The notes under the pieces were generated by a model that worked only from the letters and a program-made list of their open reading frames with translations, was not told where the DNA came from and searched no databases. From Icerya purchasi (taxonomy: Eukaryota; Arthropoda; Insecta; Hemiptera; Monophlebidae): a stretch of 64,000 nt of DNA. Positions 1 to 11,849 of the stretch are shown one piece after another. Each line of letters opens with the position of its first letter. The first letter of the stretch is position 1. The DNA lies in assembly GCA_039619475.1 (NCBI GenBank), contig CM077115.1, positions 413,858,557 to 413,922,556 of the forward strand, in the 5' to 3' direction. A program made the translations under genes and the position numbers.

Positions 1-2028
1 GAGAGAGTATTGAAGGGGAAAAAATGTTTCGATCGTAGTGAGAGACAAATTAAGCGCTTCAGCGGCTGCCAGGATATCGCGGACAGAGCAAAAAAGTGAT
101 ATATAATATCATCGGCGGCGAAGAACTAAAGGGAGGAATTCGAAGAAATGAGTATGACCACCTCTTTAAAAGAGGTAGTAGGTACTCAAAATCTCGTTTG
201 AAACACGAAGCGTAAAGATAATCACCGAGAAATTATTATAATTATAAGCGATGTAAGATTTGGCCGACAAACATTATCATCTCTCCAAAGCGCAATATTT
301 TTTTTTTTTTTTTTTTTTTTGATTTATAAATGTATACCAAAAACAAAAAGGCTAATACAATGAGAAAGGAAACGGTCAAAGGCCAAAAATGCCGATGATA
401 TGGTTCTTAGCAATATTTTCAAATTCGTATATTTATTTCCTTAGGTTTTTGTTCGATATTTTTAAGAAAAATAAACATTAAAAACATATATGGAAGTAAT
501 TAACAATTTGAAAATGTCAGCTAAAACGCGATACAGCGAAGAAAACAAGCCCGCGAAGGTAACGAGACCGCGGTGCAATTCTACTTTCATTGTTATACCA
601 TTACTCTATCAGGTTTTTACGTTCGCTTTTACAGCTGATGACGAAAATGAAACATAGACTATAAACATCATCTGTTTTGGGCATTCCGAAGACGATCTGA
701 TATCAGGAGATTGCGGCGCAAAAAAAAAGCGAGTAAAATTTTGACGAAGAAGGGGATAACGAACGAAGGAAATGCTCAAAGCACGAACAGACACGTTCCG
801 TAAGCGCAAAGACTTTTCGGACGGGGGGGGGGAGAGCTTCTGAAATTCCGAAACGAATTTAACCGGTATTTGCCGTTTTTAGGCTTGCTGCAAAATTGCC
901 ATGTGCATGCGCGTAAATTGAAGTAATTTAGTCTGGGGCAGCTTAATTTTTGAAAAAAAAGTAGAAACTTTTACGGCCTTGAAGCCGTTGTGTAAATAGT
1001 CTTATTTTTCGCAGGGGCCTAGTCGCGGAATCCACGCGATTTCGTTTGTTTATTCGCCGACTGCGGAAATTTTAATTTCCATTGCGCAGCTTCTTCGTTT
1101 GCAGCGAGCGCGGACCAATAAATAACTCAGGACGGCAGCCGATGCGGTGTCGACGCGTGGCCTTACACGTCCTGTCACGGTTTAATTTCATCGGCATAGA
1201 GAAGTCTCCTGTAATTTGTTTGTCGCTTTTACGAGAAAATTCAAACGCCCAGATTCAGCTTTCGTCGAAGGATATAAAAAGCAGCGGTAAGTCGGTTCAC
1301 CACAAACAGTCGTGTAAAACGTCCTATTGGTCGAGTTAAGTCTCCATTTTCTTGCATCCGGATCTTAATTAAACTCGATAATTCTTTTGCAAATATGAAG
1401 CGAGCTAGATTGTCACGCAGGCTAGAATATTCTATCTTCGCAGTCGTTAACTTAGATAGGCGCGCTCTTAAATCTCGGTTTATTATTAAAACACCTGGAT
1501 CGACTAAAACTAGAAAGTGTGAGAAGTAATTCGAATGTGCAAGAAGAAACGCGTTTAGAGCGCACGCAGCAGACCTTAATTTTCGATTTGCATGGTTAAA
1601 CTGTGGTAGAGCTGATTGAAACAAAGTGTTCCTTCCTTCTTATGGTGTAAGATGGAACCGAAGTGAAACTTTTGAACGGGGATACGCGCGATTCTAGAAT
1701 AACACTGATATTTGAATATAGTGCGTGCCTGTTTGTGTCCTAAGCGTTTTAGAGTTCGTACCAATCTGCTTCAGGTGGCTTTTTTCTTCCTGAAACGTAT
1801 TATTATTTCGATCTTTCCACCGCCGTACTTTTAGAAATATCAGTAATTCTTAGGAAATGCTTGAAATTTCACAATAAACTTTGGAAGAAGAAAGGGAACA
1901 CAGAATCTCTGCAGGTCTTGTTGCCCGTTTACCTGTCGTAGTTGATAATCACGGAGTAGATGAATAAATGCACGATCAATTAAATTATTTTTATTCCAAG
2001 TGTTTTTCTCCTGTAAACCGCACTATAT
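1..2028. other. Gene-free AT-rich stretch
   Basis: No coding region, RNA gene or mobile element is supported here. Open frames on both strands are short (under 130 codons), overlap each other and show no recognisable domain. The stretch holds a T run around 299-320 and a G run at 823-832. The part near 1,020-1,340 is somewhat less AT-rich, but no splice-bounded exon could be argued for. Confidence 0.6.
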
Positions 2029-2492
2029 TATAAATGTAAACAATTTGAAAAAATAACGATTAACATTCGGCTGCTAATGTTATATTTTTTGTTACATGAA
2101 CAACATTACGACATTAAACAATTCATAAAAATGTGTAACATAATCTAGATTGTAAAAACATTAAAAATCATTAATTTGCGGCAGAAAACTACTTATAATG
2201 AATAACATCAAAACACGATGTATTTTATACATGAAGATCAACATAAACTTATCAGACTTCATAAAACTAAACAATACTTATGTCGAACAATTGACCAAAC
2301 CGGTCGGACTAACTTATTATATTTATTGTTTTACTGGTTCATTTTTTCATGTTTTTTAATGTTCTTTACAATCTAGATTATGTTATATATTCATTTGTGA
2401 ATTGTTGAATGTATATGTCATTCGTGTGTATCAAAAAATATAACATCAGTAATGTTAATAGGGTAATTTTTTAAAATTGTTTACATTTATAA
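2029..2492. mobile_element. Foldback/MITE-like element with ~143-bp inverted arms
   Basis: The left arm (about 2029-2171) reappears as its reverse complement at about 2350-2492. Both arms share the outer TAAATGTAAACAATTT, the internal TAACATAATCTAGATTGTAAA and the inner AACATTAAAAA, with scattered mismatches and small indels. The spacer of about 175 bp has no open frame. A non-autonomous DNA transposon with long inverted ends fits best. Both ends abut TA, which would suit a Tc1/mariner-like target site, but the ends are too AT-rich to fix the duplication. The superfamily is not determined. Confidence 0.7.
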
Positions 2493-2739
2493 ATTATTTC
2501 AATTTAAAAACATCGGTACAATCGTAATAGTGAAAAGGTAACACCGCTAAATTTGCTTAAATGACGACAGGAAAAAAGACAAAAACCTGCGAATCAACTG
2601 TTGCATTCGAGTGCAGTTAGTAGTGGGTAGTCATGCAAAACAGTCTGCAGGGAAGTCAGAGGGGTGCAAGGAGGTTTATTTTAATGAGATGGTTTCATGT
2701 GCTACAATAACACCGAACATATATTAATTAGGCTTAGAA

Positions 2740-3088
2740 TCAATCATTCTCTACTCCCCCTTCTTGCTTTCGATTCGCTTCATCTCCGTCTCCTTTCTGC
2801 TCTCTTCACGCTTCTGAGCTTCCTTGTATTTGTGATTTAAATCATATCCTATTTGAATGTTCTGCACTCTCCAACGAACGCTCCTTTCTTTACGCCCCAC
2901 GTTTAACTTTGGGTCTTCCTACTCCCTTTAACGCTACATCCTTTCCTTCCCATTGCCTTCAGTTATTCTATTGCTGTTGTCCTTTGTCTTTTCCATTTCT
3001 GACCGCCTGGCTATTTAGTTCTATCTCTTAATTTTTCATGTTGTTGGGTCAAGGCCGCTGGCGCACCCAGGGTAGAAAAAAAAACACC
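2740..3088 (+). mobile_element. 5'-truncated I-type LINE 3' end (ORF2 tail + 3'UTR)
   Basis: A frame with interruptions encodes the family's C-terminal pattern: D-x-NHILFECSALSNERS, then LGLPTPF about 20 residues on. The better-preserved copies at 27.3 and 59.7 kb have CDADHVFFQC or HIFFECPSL at this place. The untranslated tail from about 3037 reads TTGTTGGGTCAAGGCCGCTG and ends GCGCACCCA before an A run. It lies just upstream of a SINE. I see no RT or RNase H domain, so this is a dead-on-arrival 3' fragment. The I/R1-superfamily label rests on RNase H-bearing relatives elsewhere in the window. Confidence 0.65.
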
Positions 3089-3299
3089 GAACACATATGT
3101 ATACGCCAGAAGCAAAGGGGTGCAATCGATGTAAAACATGTCAATAGAATGACTAACTTTTACTTTGAGGATCTCAGTAGTAAAAAAAGAAGTCATGTTA
3201 GTATTATTTTGTTTTATCTATTTAAATTTATAGCTCTTCAGAAAATCATCTCTGAAAAAAACCCAATAAAATTGGTATGCCATCTACAGAATATGTAGG

Positions 3300-3570
3300 T
3301 AGCGCGGTAGCCTAGTGGTTAAGGTGCTTGGCTACTAAATCAGATGGCACGGATTCTAGACCTGTCACGTTCCAAATCCAAATCGCTCCTAGGTTTGCCT
3401 AGACTGAAATAATTGGATACCAAAGAAATTTAGGGCAAGTAAAGGTAGCCGAAGGAAAGGAACTGGCCCCGTACTCTCATTAGTGCTGTTTGGCTTAGTA
3501 CACTGTGAACCTTAACTTCACAATCCCCGACGCCCTGCTAAAAGGGCATGGAACTCACTTTACTTTTACT
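3300..3570 (+). mobile_element. tRNA-derived SINE, near full length
   Basis: This is a copy of the SINE family best preserved at 60.65 kb. It begins with a tRNA-like head containing TAGCCTAGTGG, a match to the pol III A box. The B box has decayed to GGATTCTAGACC. The unrelated body (TGAAATAATTGGATACCA, GGAACTGGCCCC, ACTCTCATTAGTG) leads to the family's 3' terminus CTCACTTTACTTT. A TA-rich microsatellite follows. Divergence from the 60.65-kb copy suggests it is older. It has no coding capacity and would depend on a LINE for retrotransposition. Confidence 0.85.
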
Positions 3571-6500
3571 ATACATATATATATATAAACTCGGTCATTT
3601 TGGCCTCGCGAGGGGCTGTGCCCCTTGGCCCCTCTTGCTTTCATTTCTGCCTCTTTCTCTTCTATACTTGGTATAAAATGATCAAAATTTACAACGTAAT
3701 ACTTACTGGCATCAACACAAAAAAAAAATAACATAATCACAAAAATCCTATCCTAACATTTAACTTTCATTATATAAAATTAAGACATTTTTTCGTTACA
3801 TTTTTCGTTACATATTTCGTTACATATAATTGTACCACATTTTTCAAATAACAATAACAAAAATCCTATAAAATATAACAAACATTACATAAAATTGGGG
3901 CACTTTTTCTAATGGGGAGTAGCCTAACAATTACGTTGTAATTAATTGTATATATATACATATATATGTATATACTGAAGTTTCAATATCGATTGTAGAT
4001 CAATATCCCAGGGGTGCCAACCGCAAGATGATTTAATTACGTCGATTTAAAATTTATGAATTTTGTTAATTTCGAATATTTCTTTTTCATTTTGTTACTT
4101 TGTGGAAATTATTATTAATATGAGGATTTTTTTCTTTTTGGGCTTATATGCAAGACAACCCATCGGCCATTTATGAGGATTTATTAAAGAGGCAATGCTA
4201 GTTTATATTAAAACAAAACCTACACCTTTTTTCTAAAAAACGCAGTGATTATTATGATATACGAAAAATAATAACGATTAATTATAAATTATATAAAATC
4301 ATACATAACACTGTCTGTTGGCGGTGGTTCTGGAACGCTGCGATGACGGTCCCAAGAATACGATCGGTTGGTCGATCTCTTCGTGATGGACGGTGGGATC
4401 AAATCAATTTAATTCGGTGCCGCGTAATTTGGTACTTTAATGATCAATCTCCGTATAATTAAAATTTCATGCCGTCATTCTGGCGGGAATCGTTTACTAC
4501 TTCGCGCTGCAGATCGTTTAATTAATCAAACAGAAAAAACTATCTTTCTGTTAAAGGAAATCTTTTTCGCGACTCTTTACCGACGACGAACCGAAATGAT
4601 CAAAAAATTTCCTAAGAAGGTTCAACTGCCACTGACTGCTACCTGCCTTCCATTTCTATCCATACCTCATTATTTTATTTGTCCTTTGTGCCAGCGGGGA
4701 CCAATCACCGCCATTTCTTCAATCATGGACCTTTTCACCAGTCCAACCGAGTGGTAGTCCTTTTACCTCTGACCGACAAAATGATTTACGGACACCGCGC
4801 TCGCAACACATTCTTCTAGATTACTTATCTGATTTTTTATTTATTTTATTTCTATATATCTCTATATACATGTAATATACACATTACAATTATACATATA
4901 TATATATATATAAATATGGCAGGATCGCTATTGTTTGGGGCCTAAATAAATTTGATATAGAAACGATACTCCAATAAGAAGAACATTTTGGGATAATAGA
5001 TTGGAGGAGTAGGGAACAATTCCGTACATATTTATTATTTAAAGTTAAAATTATATAAACATTTAATTATGCTAATAAGCAGTAATCATTTAGTCGTTCG
5101 GTATAGGTTGCGCTTTAGGGGTTTTTGATAAACACGAGCTGCAATGTTTTAATAACACCGGATTTCAATTATAATTAAGAACACATTTTTTTTTTTTTTT
5201 TAAATTATGGTTTAGAAAAAACTTTTCTAGAAATAAATATAAAAACTAAATAAATTTCTTAATAATAAACAAAAATAAGTATAATTTACTTTAATTAAAA
5301 TTAAAATAAATATCTCAGTATAAAGAAACGTTTCCGAGCTATATCATCAAGCCTAGCATCAAACATTTTAATTTATTAAACTAAATTCTTTTGTACTTAT
5401 TTTTTATTTAGGAGAATTTATTTATTGTATATTTATTAACAATCTAGCAATATAATTTTTCTTTGAATTAAACGTGATGATCGTTTGATAAATCAGTAAA
5501 ATATATAATAAGTACTTGGAAAACGTCTTCGTTTCTAGTCTAGTTCAGTGCTTTTGATGATAGCGACATATAATCGTTTCTTTGAACTCGTATTTTATTA
5601 ATTTCTTAATTAAACTCCATTGATTAATTATTAACAAACGCGATGAATGAAAATTGAATATTTCGAATGCCCTTTTCATGAAGAAGAAGCACTCTATCCT
5701 CTACTATTTTGAATGAAAAAACTCATGAAGAAAATCACATTACCGCATTAGGAGAATAAGCTTAAGCGTGGAAACAGTAAAAATTAAAAAAAAGGACAAC
5801 AAGATGATAAAAAAAAAAGAAAGAAAGAAATATTCAATTTATTTTACGATCCGGAAAAATTCAGCCATGTCAATCGCTCGCGATAAAAATACGCCACACT
5901 ACGACCGAAATAAAAACCTTTAAGAATAGTCGTAAAAAACTCTCTTTATAATCGGCTCTTCCGTTTTGTCCCGATTTGTTCGATATCCTGCTTTCTCCTT
6001 TGTCTTCGATCCTGTTTTTTTAATTCTAGGCACATTTCTTTTTTCAGTTTTTTAAATAAATAACCGCAGCATTTTTAAGGAAAACACCCAAAAAAAGAAA
6101 TGACTAAAGAAGAATCTTCTTTTTTTCTCTTACATTAAAACAATAAATTCTTCTTTCTGGTTTTTCACACTCCAATACTCTAACATTCCCAACATTATTC
6201 CTTTCAGCTCTTCAATGAATTTCCTGTATGTAATTTCCGTGTTCCTTGAAAAAATCTCTCTGCAATATTTATTTAGATTTTCCCTAAAAGCGGAACATAT
6301 TCCCGAAATTCAATGCTAGTTTAATTCAGGTCCTTTGGTTATGCGAACCAATTCCAAAGTGCAGAGAAATCTTTTTGATCAGTTTTGTTGAACTTACATC
6401 AGTAGTTCATAAAACACAATTCGTTATTGCTTTGACCACCTTGTCTACATATTCTCCTCTTGAGTGTTCCCTACTTATCGTTCACCTTAAGTGATCCTAT

Positions 6501-7430
6501 AATTTTTGTTAAGATTTTACCTTACTTGCAGTGTGTTTTTCAATTCTAATTCATCGCGAGACATTTTTTTTCGCAAACAACGGCTTAAGTTGAATAGATC
6601 TCGACGGTTATGACAAAGTTTTAAATGACGTTCTTGTGTCGTATATATTTTTCATTCTATCTGATTTGATTATCCTGCATGGTGGAGCTGACTTCTCCGA
6701 CAAGTCTCTATTCTCCGAGCCATCCGCTATCCATCACTCTTGTTGTTTCCTACTACCAATATACTACTAAAATCGGGTTTTTTTTGGTTTTTTTTGGTTT
6801 TTTTTAGCGGACGGAGGGGTAGGGATTTATAGATAAAAAGTCGAATAAATTAAAACCAATTAAACAATTAAACTAGAAGTAAAGAGATTTGTATAACAGA
6901 CGAAAAATTCTGAAGATAATGAAAAGATCCTTTAGAAAAAAAATAAAATATCGTATGTTTTATTTTAAATGATAAGTTTCACACTCTTGTGCTCTTGGTT
7001 TTCGCAAATAAGATGATAATACCACCGACATCTACGACAATATTTCAGTGGATATATTTAGTAAAGCGAGAACAACACGAAACCATGTTCAAGACGTCGG
7101 AGAGTTGGATATGATCTTCTGCAGCCGCTATACTTACGAGCGGTATAATCAGTATTTGCAATAAGATTTCAACTGCGGACACAAATATCCGAGCGGTCAC
7201 ATCTTCGTATTATTTCTCGTAATCAACAACATCGCCACCGCATTCTACTTCTTCTTTCCGTTATTCAAATCCGTATATTGACATTTGAGGATAGTTTAAA
7301 ATTTCTCTGTATCTGTTGGCAATTTGTATACGAAATTCTTGGTAGAAAAATCATGGTTGCGAAATAATTGGAGCCTCATTCTGTCAAATCCACCAATACG
7401 AAGAGTGTAAACGAACAATATAAACAGCCC
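3571..7430. other. Gene-free AT-rich stretch
   Basis: No gene is supported. The stretch contains CGTTACATTTTT-like short tandem units near 3,790-3,830, TA microsatellites near 3,945-3,975 and 4,895-4,915, and a (GGTTTTTTTT)n run at about 6,778-6,807. A short, less AT-rich patch at about 4,310-4,440 stands out, but it has no frame with recognisable content. The 105-codon frame at 4440-4757 has no motif I know. Confidence 0.55.
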
Positions 7431-7439
7431 TTCGGAAAT

Positions 7440-7790
7440 AATCACTCCCATCTACCCTCTTCACGTTTTCGGTTTTCCCTGTCCTCTTCTCCCGATTGTC
7501 CCCTTCATAATTCCATCTCTCCTCTCATATGTGATGCAAACTACATCTTCTTTGAATGCCCTGCTCTTGATTCCGAGCGCTCTGTTTTGTGCTCCAAAAT
7601 CTTGGCACTGGGTCTTCCCGCTCCGTATAATTCTTCCTTTGTCCTTTCCTTTCCATCTTCAGATATAATCCCTGTACTCCAATCTTTCCTAACCTCTATT
7701 TCTAATCGTCTCTCGATTTAACCATTTCCTTACTTCCTGTTGTTGTTGGGTCAAAGCCATTAGCGCGCCCAAAAGGTAATATTTAAAATA
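7440..7790 (+). mobile_element. 5'-truncated I-type LINE 3' end
   Basis: The frame ending at 7721 carries the family's C-terminal block: SSSPDCPLH, then CDANYIFFECPALDSERS, LGLPAPY and a terminal ISNRLSI before the stop. The 3'UTR contains TTGTTGGGTCAAAGCCATTA and GCGCGCCCA, almost the same box as at 3.04 kb, followed by AT-rich sequence and an A run at about 7,810. The Cys/His spacing (C-D-A-x-x-x-x-FF-x-C-P) recalls the zinc-knuckle-like motif after RNase H in I-superfamily LINEs. This is one of the best-preserved tails in the window; no upstream ORF2 remains. Confidence 0.75.
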
Positions 7791-10700
7791 ATATTATTAT
7801 TTTATATTTTAAAAAAAAAAAAAAAAAAAAGTAAACTTTTTGTGAACGTCAATATACGGCAGCCGTGCTATGGTATTTGAAAAAGTTATATTCCCAAAAG
7901 TTACTTTAGGCTCTAATATCAGTTTTACATAAATATTTAAAAAATAGAATGTAATCAATCTAATAAAAAAAAAATCAATAATCTCTTTTTTTGAATCGTA
8001 GTTTTTATTTTTCTTCTTATTCAATCACCACGATCTTCCCACAGGTTTCGAATTTTTATTAGAAGCCGTTTGTATCTTAAGTAGTTCATCATCCGCATAA
8101 GCTGGATAATATAATTTCTCCAGTTTTGTAATCTAACTCCAGCTCTCGTAAAATCAGTAATAAGATATTCAATAAAGTCGTATACGTTTTTAAGGTCAAT
8201 AAAAGTTTCCGTAAATGTCTTTTGTTTTAGCCCCGCGCTATAACAGTACTAATCATGATCCGTTCAATTACAGCTGCGACTTCATTCCGTTTTCTTTCGT
8301 TTATGAAAGAGTTGTTGCAGCATAAGAGCGATATCGTTTAGTCAGTGTTTAGAGTAAAATTAGTGATAACTCTTAAGTATCACGTGCTGGGGGATCGATT
8401 AAAAAACAACAGAAACGCGTTTAATTCGCATGATCAGAACGATATAAATTGGAAGAATAAAAAGACTGTTTAACAGACTGACCGATTTTTATTTCATGCG
8501 CCAGAGATCTTTGTCTGGAAATAGTGCGAAGGAGGAAGAATCAACTAAAATACGATTCGTTAGAAGTACCTACATCATGAAAGATTAGAAACAACAGGAT
8601 AAAGAGAGTCTATACAGATGAAAGTCCGAGGTACTTTAGAAAAGTTAACGGAAAATAATAATGACAGAGATCAAAAAAAAAACACAATCATCGAAAGCAA
8701 GGTTAATAATTTGACCAGCGACACGAAAAAGACGGCATACAGAGATGATTAAAACGTGATTAAATGAGGCAATGACAAAACAGTTTAAAAAAAGTCGTTT
8801 TTAATGGCTAGACGAAGGAATATACAAAATATTTTAAAGTAGGCGTGTGGTGAACAGCACCCTGATAAAAGACTACCAGCCCTTGTTATTCAAAAGAACA
8901 ACGATGAAACCGCGAAAATTATTTATAAAGCAAAAGTAGAATAGAATGAATGAAAGTGAAAAAGAATAGGTGTCAGATAGAAGACATAGCTTGAAGAACG
9001 GGGTATTCAAATAATTGGTGAACTGGTGTTTAGAAGAGATGGAAATAGTAGAGATTGCAGGAGGAATTTCGTTAGTGTTCAGTTGTAGGAATGCTTGAAG
9101 AAACTGACAGCATTCGGAATTAAGCAGATTTCCAAAAAATTTGAGAGCTAGAGATAAAATTATATGTGCGCAAGGAGCAAAGGCGAGGTGTCAAAGGAAA
9201 AAGAGTAACTCCTATAAGATGAGATCCATTATCCGACGTTAGAATTTACATTCGGACGAAGGGAAAATTTAGAAGTCGTATTCATTGCTAAAACCGATTG
9301 GCACCAGTCGCGGCGATATCCGATTTGCCTGGAACGATTGTAGAACCCAGTGCCTCAGGACGTCCCGCGTATATTATAAGTAAAAATTAATAACCGCCTC
9401 AAAAAAAAAAAAAAACGCCGATAGAACGGGTAAATAAAGGGGAAAAAACTCCGAAAACGAAAGGAGTGAGTTAAAGGAAGCCGAAAGAGAAAATGCCGAG
9501 CACAAGTTTGTAGCACATGTAAGCACGCATGGCGAACAAATCAGACAGCTTTGAAGTCGAAACGAAAGTTTGTAATAAAAATTTAGCAAAGCATTTCTGA
9601 AAAAGTTTGAGCATAAAAAGTATATCATACTCGACTTGTGAGCTAAGTATTTCTTTTTCTCGACCAAAAAAACCAGTACAAAAAACAAAAGAAAATTTTT
9701 CGAGTTAAAACGTTCACTTCGGCCACAGGTCGACGTAACGAACTTACAGTTGCGGTGTAACAACATTCCAGGTATAACTCTCAGAATTTCTGGGGGGAAA
9801 AAACTCTATTATCCAGTGTTGGTTTTTTTGAAATTTATGAATATCGACCAACGTAATTCTTGCAATTTCAAACAGACTACTATTATCGAGGGTAATTCCG
9901 GAAATTTGAAAGAAATTAAAATAGTTCAGCCACGAAACTGATTATTTTTCAGCTTGAAGTGTTTTTTTCTTTTTTTTTTATGTGGCTGCATTGGCTGATA
10001 AAGGGGATTTAGAAATAAATAAATAAATGATAAAAACGACGAAAGGGAAGCTTAATCGCACGTGGAAAGCAATAAATAACACGTGGCGCGGAATGAAGGA
10101 AGAGATGACGCTGTACACGCATATCGGTGCGTAGAAAAACCAAGCATACGAAGAAATCGATACGTCTGCCAGTGTGAACAATAGCATATCAGACTGTGAG
10201 AACTTCTTAATCTAACTTTGACAGCAGCTTTGATGAATGATGTTTCTCCTGCTCAGTTTGTTGCTTAATCTGTATCCATTTCAGCGGATAATAAAAATCG
10301 ACCGATACAACTCGTCCATTTACCGCCCTCGTCCGCCCAGCGGTTGCTTCGCACGATTTCCCGAATCATTCGTCGAATATCCGACTCAACTTGATGAATG
10401 CTTAACTCGTTACAAATCCTCTTATTCGGCGTTCAATGAAAAATTACGCTTCCGATGAATTCTAACCTCCTCCCACCTTTTTTTTTTTTTTTTTTTTTTT
10501 TATTCTTCATTAGTACTTTTCCTCGGGATTTAATTATTTTACACTCTCTTTAAGGTATTGCGCGCCGAGTGTGAATTAAAAAAAACACCGCTGAGTAACC
10601 TCCTAGTAGTCGCACACACTTTCTTTATGAAATGTATGTCTATAAACTGTTACTGGCCGAATCATCCTGCTATTACGTGTCCTAAGAAGCGTTATTAACG

Positions 10701-11235
10701 CAGGAGTTTGTTTATTCAGGAATGCAGATTTCTCCGATATGGCACTAGACTTCTTGAAGATGGCAAACTTGTCTCGCAGAAGGCCATGTTTGTCGATAAA
10801 TAATAACGATAATTAGCCCTAATTACAACATTGTCAACAAAGTTGCTTAACTAAAAACCAACATTACGTAAACAAATTGTATAAATATTTAAAATAGTTA
10901 TTAAAACATATAAATATCAAAAATAAAAAAAAAAAGAGCCTGCTAGTTTCGCTTTTACTGAACTATAATCTTGGTATTAAATTCAATTTTTCAAGCTAGC
11001 GTGTACCAATGCTGCCGAGACCAGGACTTCGATTCCGTCCGAAAATAATTTTTCGAGTCAAGCGAAGAAGTCCATGGGTACGAAGAAAAAAGAAAATTCA
11101 ATTTTAAAACATTTATCGTCGATGTTAATTATTTTTAATTTAACGTCACGATTATGATTCAGTGAAACTAAATCAAATAATTCATAATAATACATATTTA
11201 TATCTAGAATTATGAGTATTTCTAATCATTAATTA
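7791..11235. other. Gene-free stretch
   Basis: No supported gene. The part 8,560-9,300 is purine-rich on the plus strand and resembles degraded LINE coding sequence, but I could not place any domain in it. A T run lies at about 10,480-10,501. Open frames such as 9374-9766 (minus) are low-complexity, rich in Phe, Leu and Ser, and look non-coding. Confidence 0.5.
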
Positions 11236-11482
11236 AGCCGCTTGGCTATTAAATCAGAGGGCACAGGTTCGAGACTTGTCTCGTTCCAGATCCGAATTGC
11301 TCCTAAATTTATACAGCCTGAAATAATTGGTTATAACAGCGAATTATCTGGGGGAAAGTAAAGGCGAAAGGAACTGGTCCTAATTATTATCTTTAGACCC
11401 ATTAGAACCTTAAGTAAATTATGAAAAGCTTAATTTCACAATCCATGATACCTTATTAAGGGTGTGAGACTCGCTTTAGTTT
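11236..11482 (+). mobile_element. tRNA-derived SINE, 5'-truncated
   Basis: The copy starts inside the tRNA-like head (GCTTGGCTATTAAATCAGAG), so it has lost the A box. It keeps a good B box in CAGGTTCGAGACTTGTC. The body (TGAAATAATTGG, GGAACTGGTCC) and the diagnostic CAATCCATGATACCTTATTA near the 3' end follow. That last block is shared with the 21.4-kb copy and differs from the 3.3- and 60.7-kb copies, suggesting a subfamily. A second copy in the same orientation begins about 110 bp downstream. Confidence 0.8.
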
Positions 11483-11590
11483 AAGCGCTGCATCGTAAAC
11501 CCAGTTTTGCGTAAGTTTTTTTTGTAATTATTCTCAATTACCTACGCAGAGCGTAAAATACTCAAACTCCACTTCCTTTTATCTTCCTCC

Positions 11591-11849
11591 GGTTAAGGTG
11601 CTTGGCTACCAAGTTGGAGGTCACGGGTTCGAGACTTGTCTCGTCCCGGATCCAAGTCGCTCCCAAGCTTACCCAGCCTAACTGAAATAATTGGGTACCA
11701 GAGAAATCTGGGAAAGTAAAGGCGGATCCCAAGTAGAAAGGAACTGGCCCCAGTATTCTCCTTAGATTCATTAGGCTTAGTTCATTGTGAACCTTAACTT
11801 CACAATTCCGACTCCCTGTCAAGGGTACGGAACTCACTTTACTTTACTT
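11591..11849 (+). mobile_element. tRNA-derived SINE, slightly 5'-truncated
   Basis: The copy begins at GGTTAAGGTGCTTGGCTACC, just missing the start of the A box, and retains the B box in GGGTTCGAGACTTGTC. Its body is close to the 60.65-kb copy (CCCGGATCCAAGTCGCTCCC, GGGAAAGTAAAGGCGGATCC) and it ends CTCACTTTACTTTACTTAC, showing the short TTTAC repeats of the family's tail. The minus-strand frame crossing it is a shadow of the repeat. Confidence 0.85.

Noticed and set aside
4440..4757. 105-codon frame as a small gene
   Set aside because: No domain, signal peptide or conserved-looking composition. It lies beside a slightly GC-richer patch but has no supporting signals.
9374..9766. Phe/Leu/Ser-rich minus-strand frame as another LINE tail
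   Set aside because: The diagnostic C-D-A...FFECP and LGLPTPY blocks are not visible. Composition alone does not support it.
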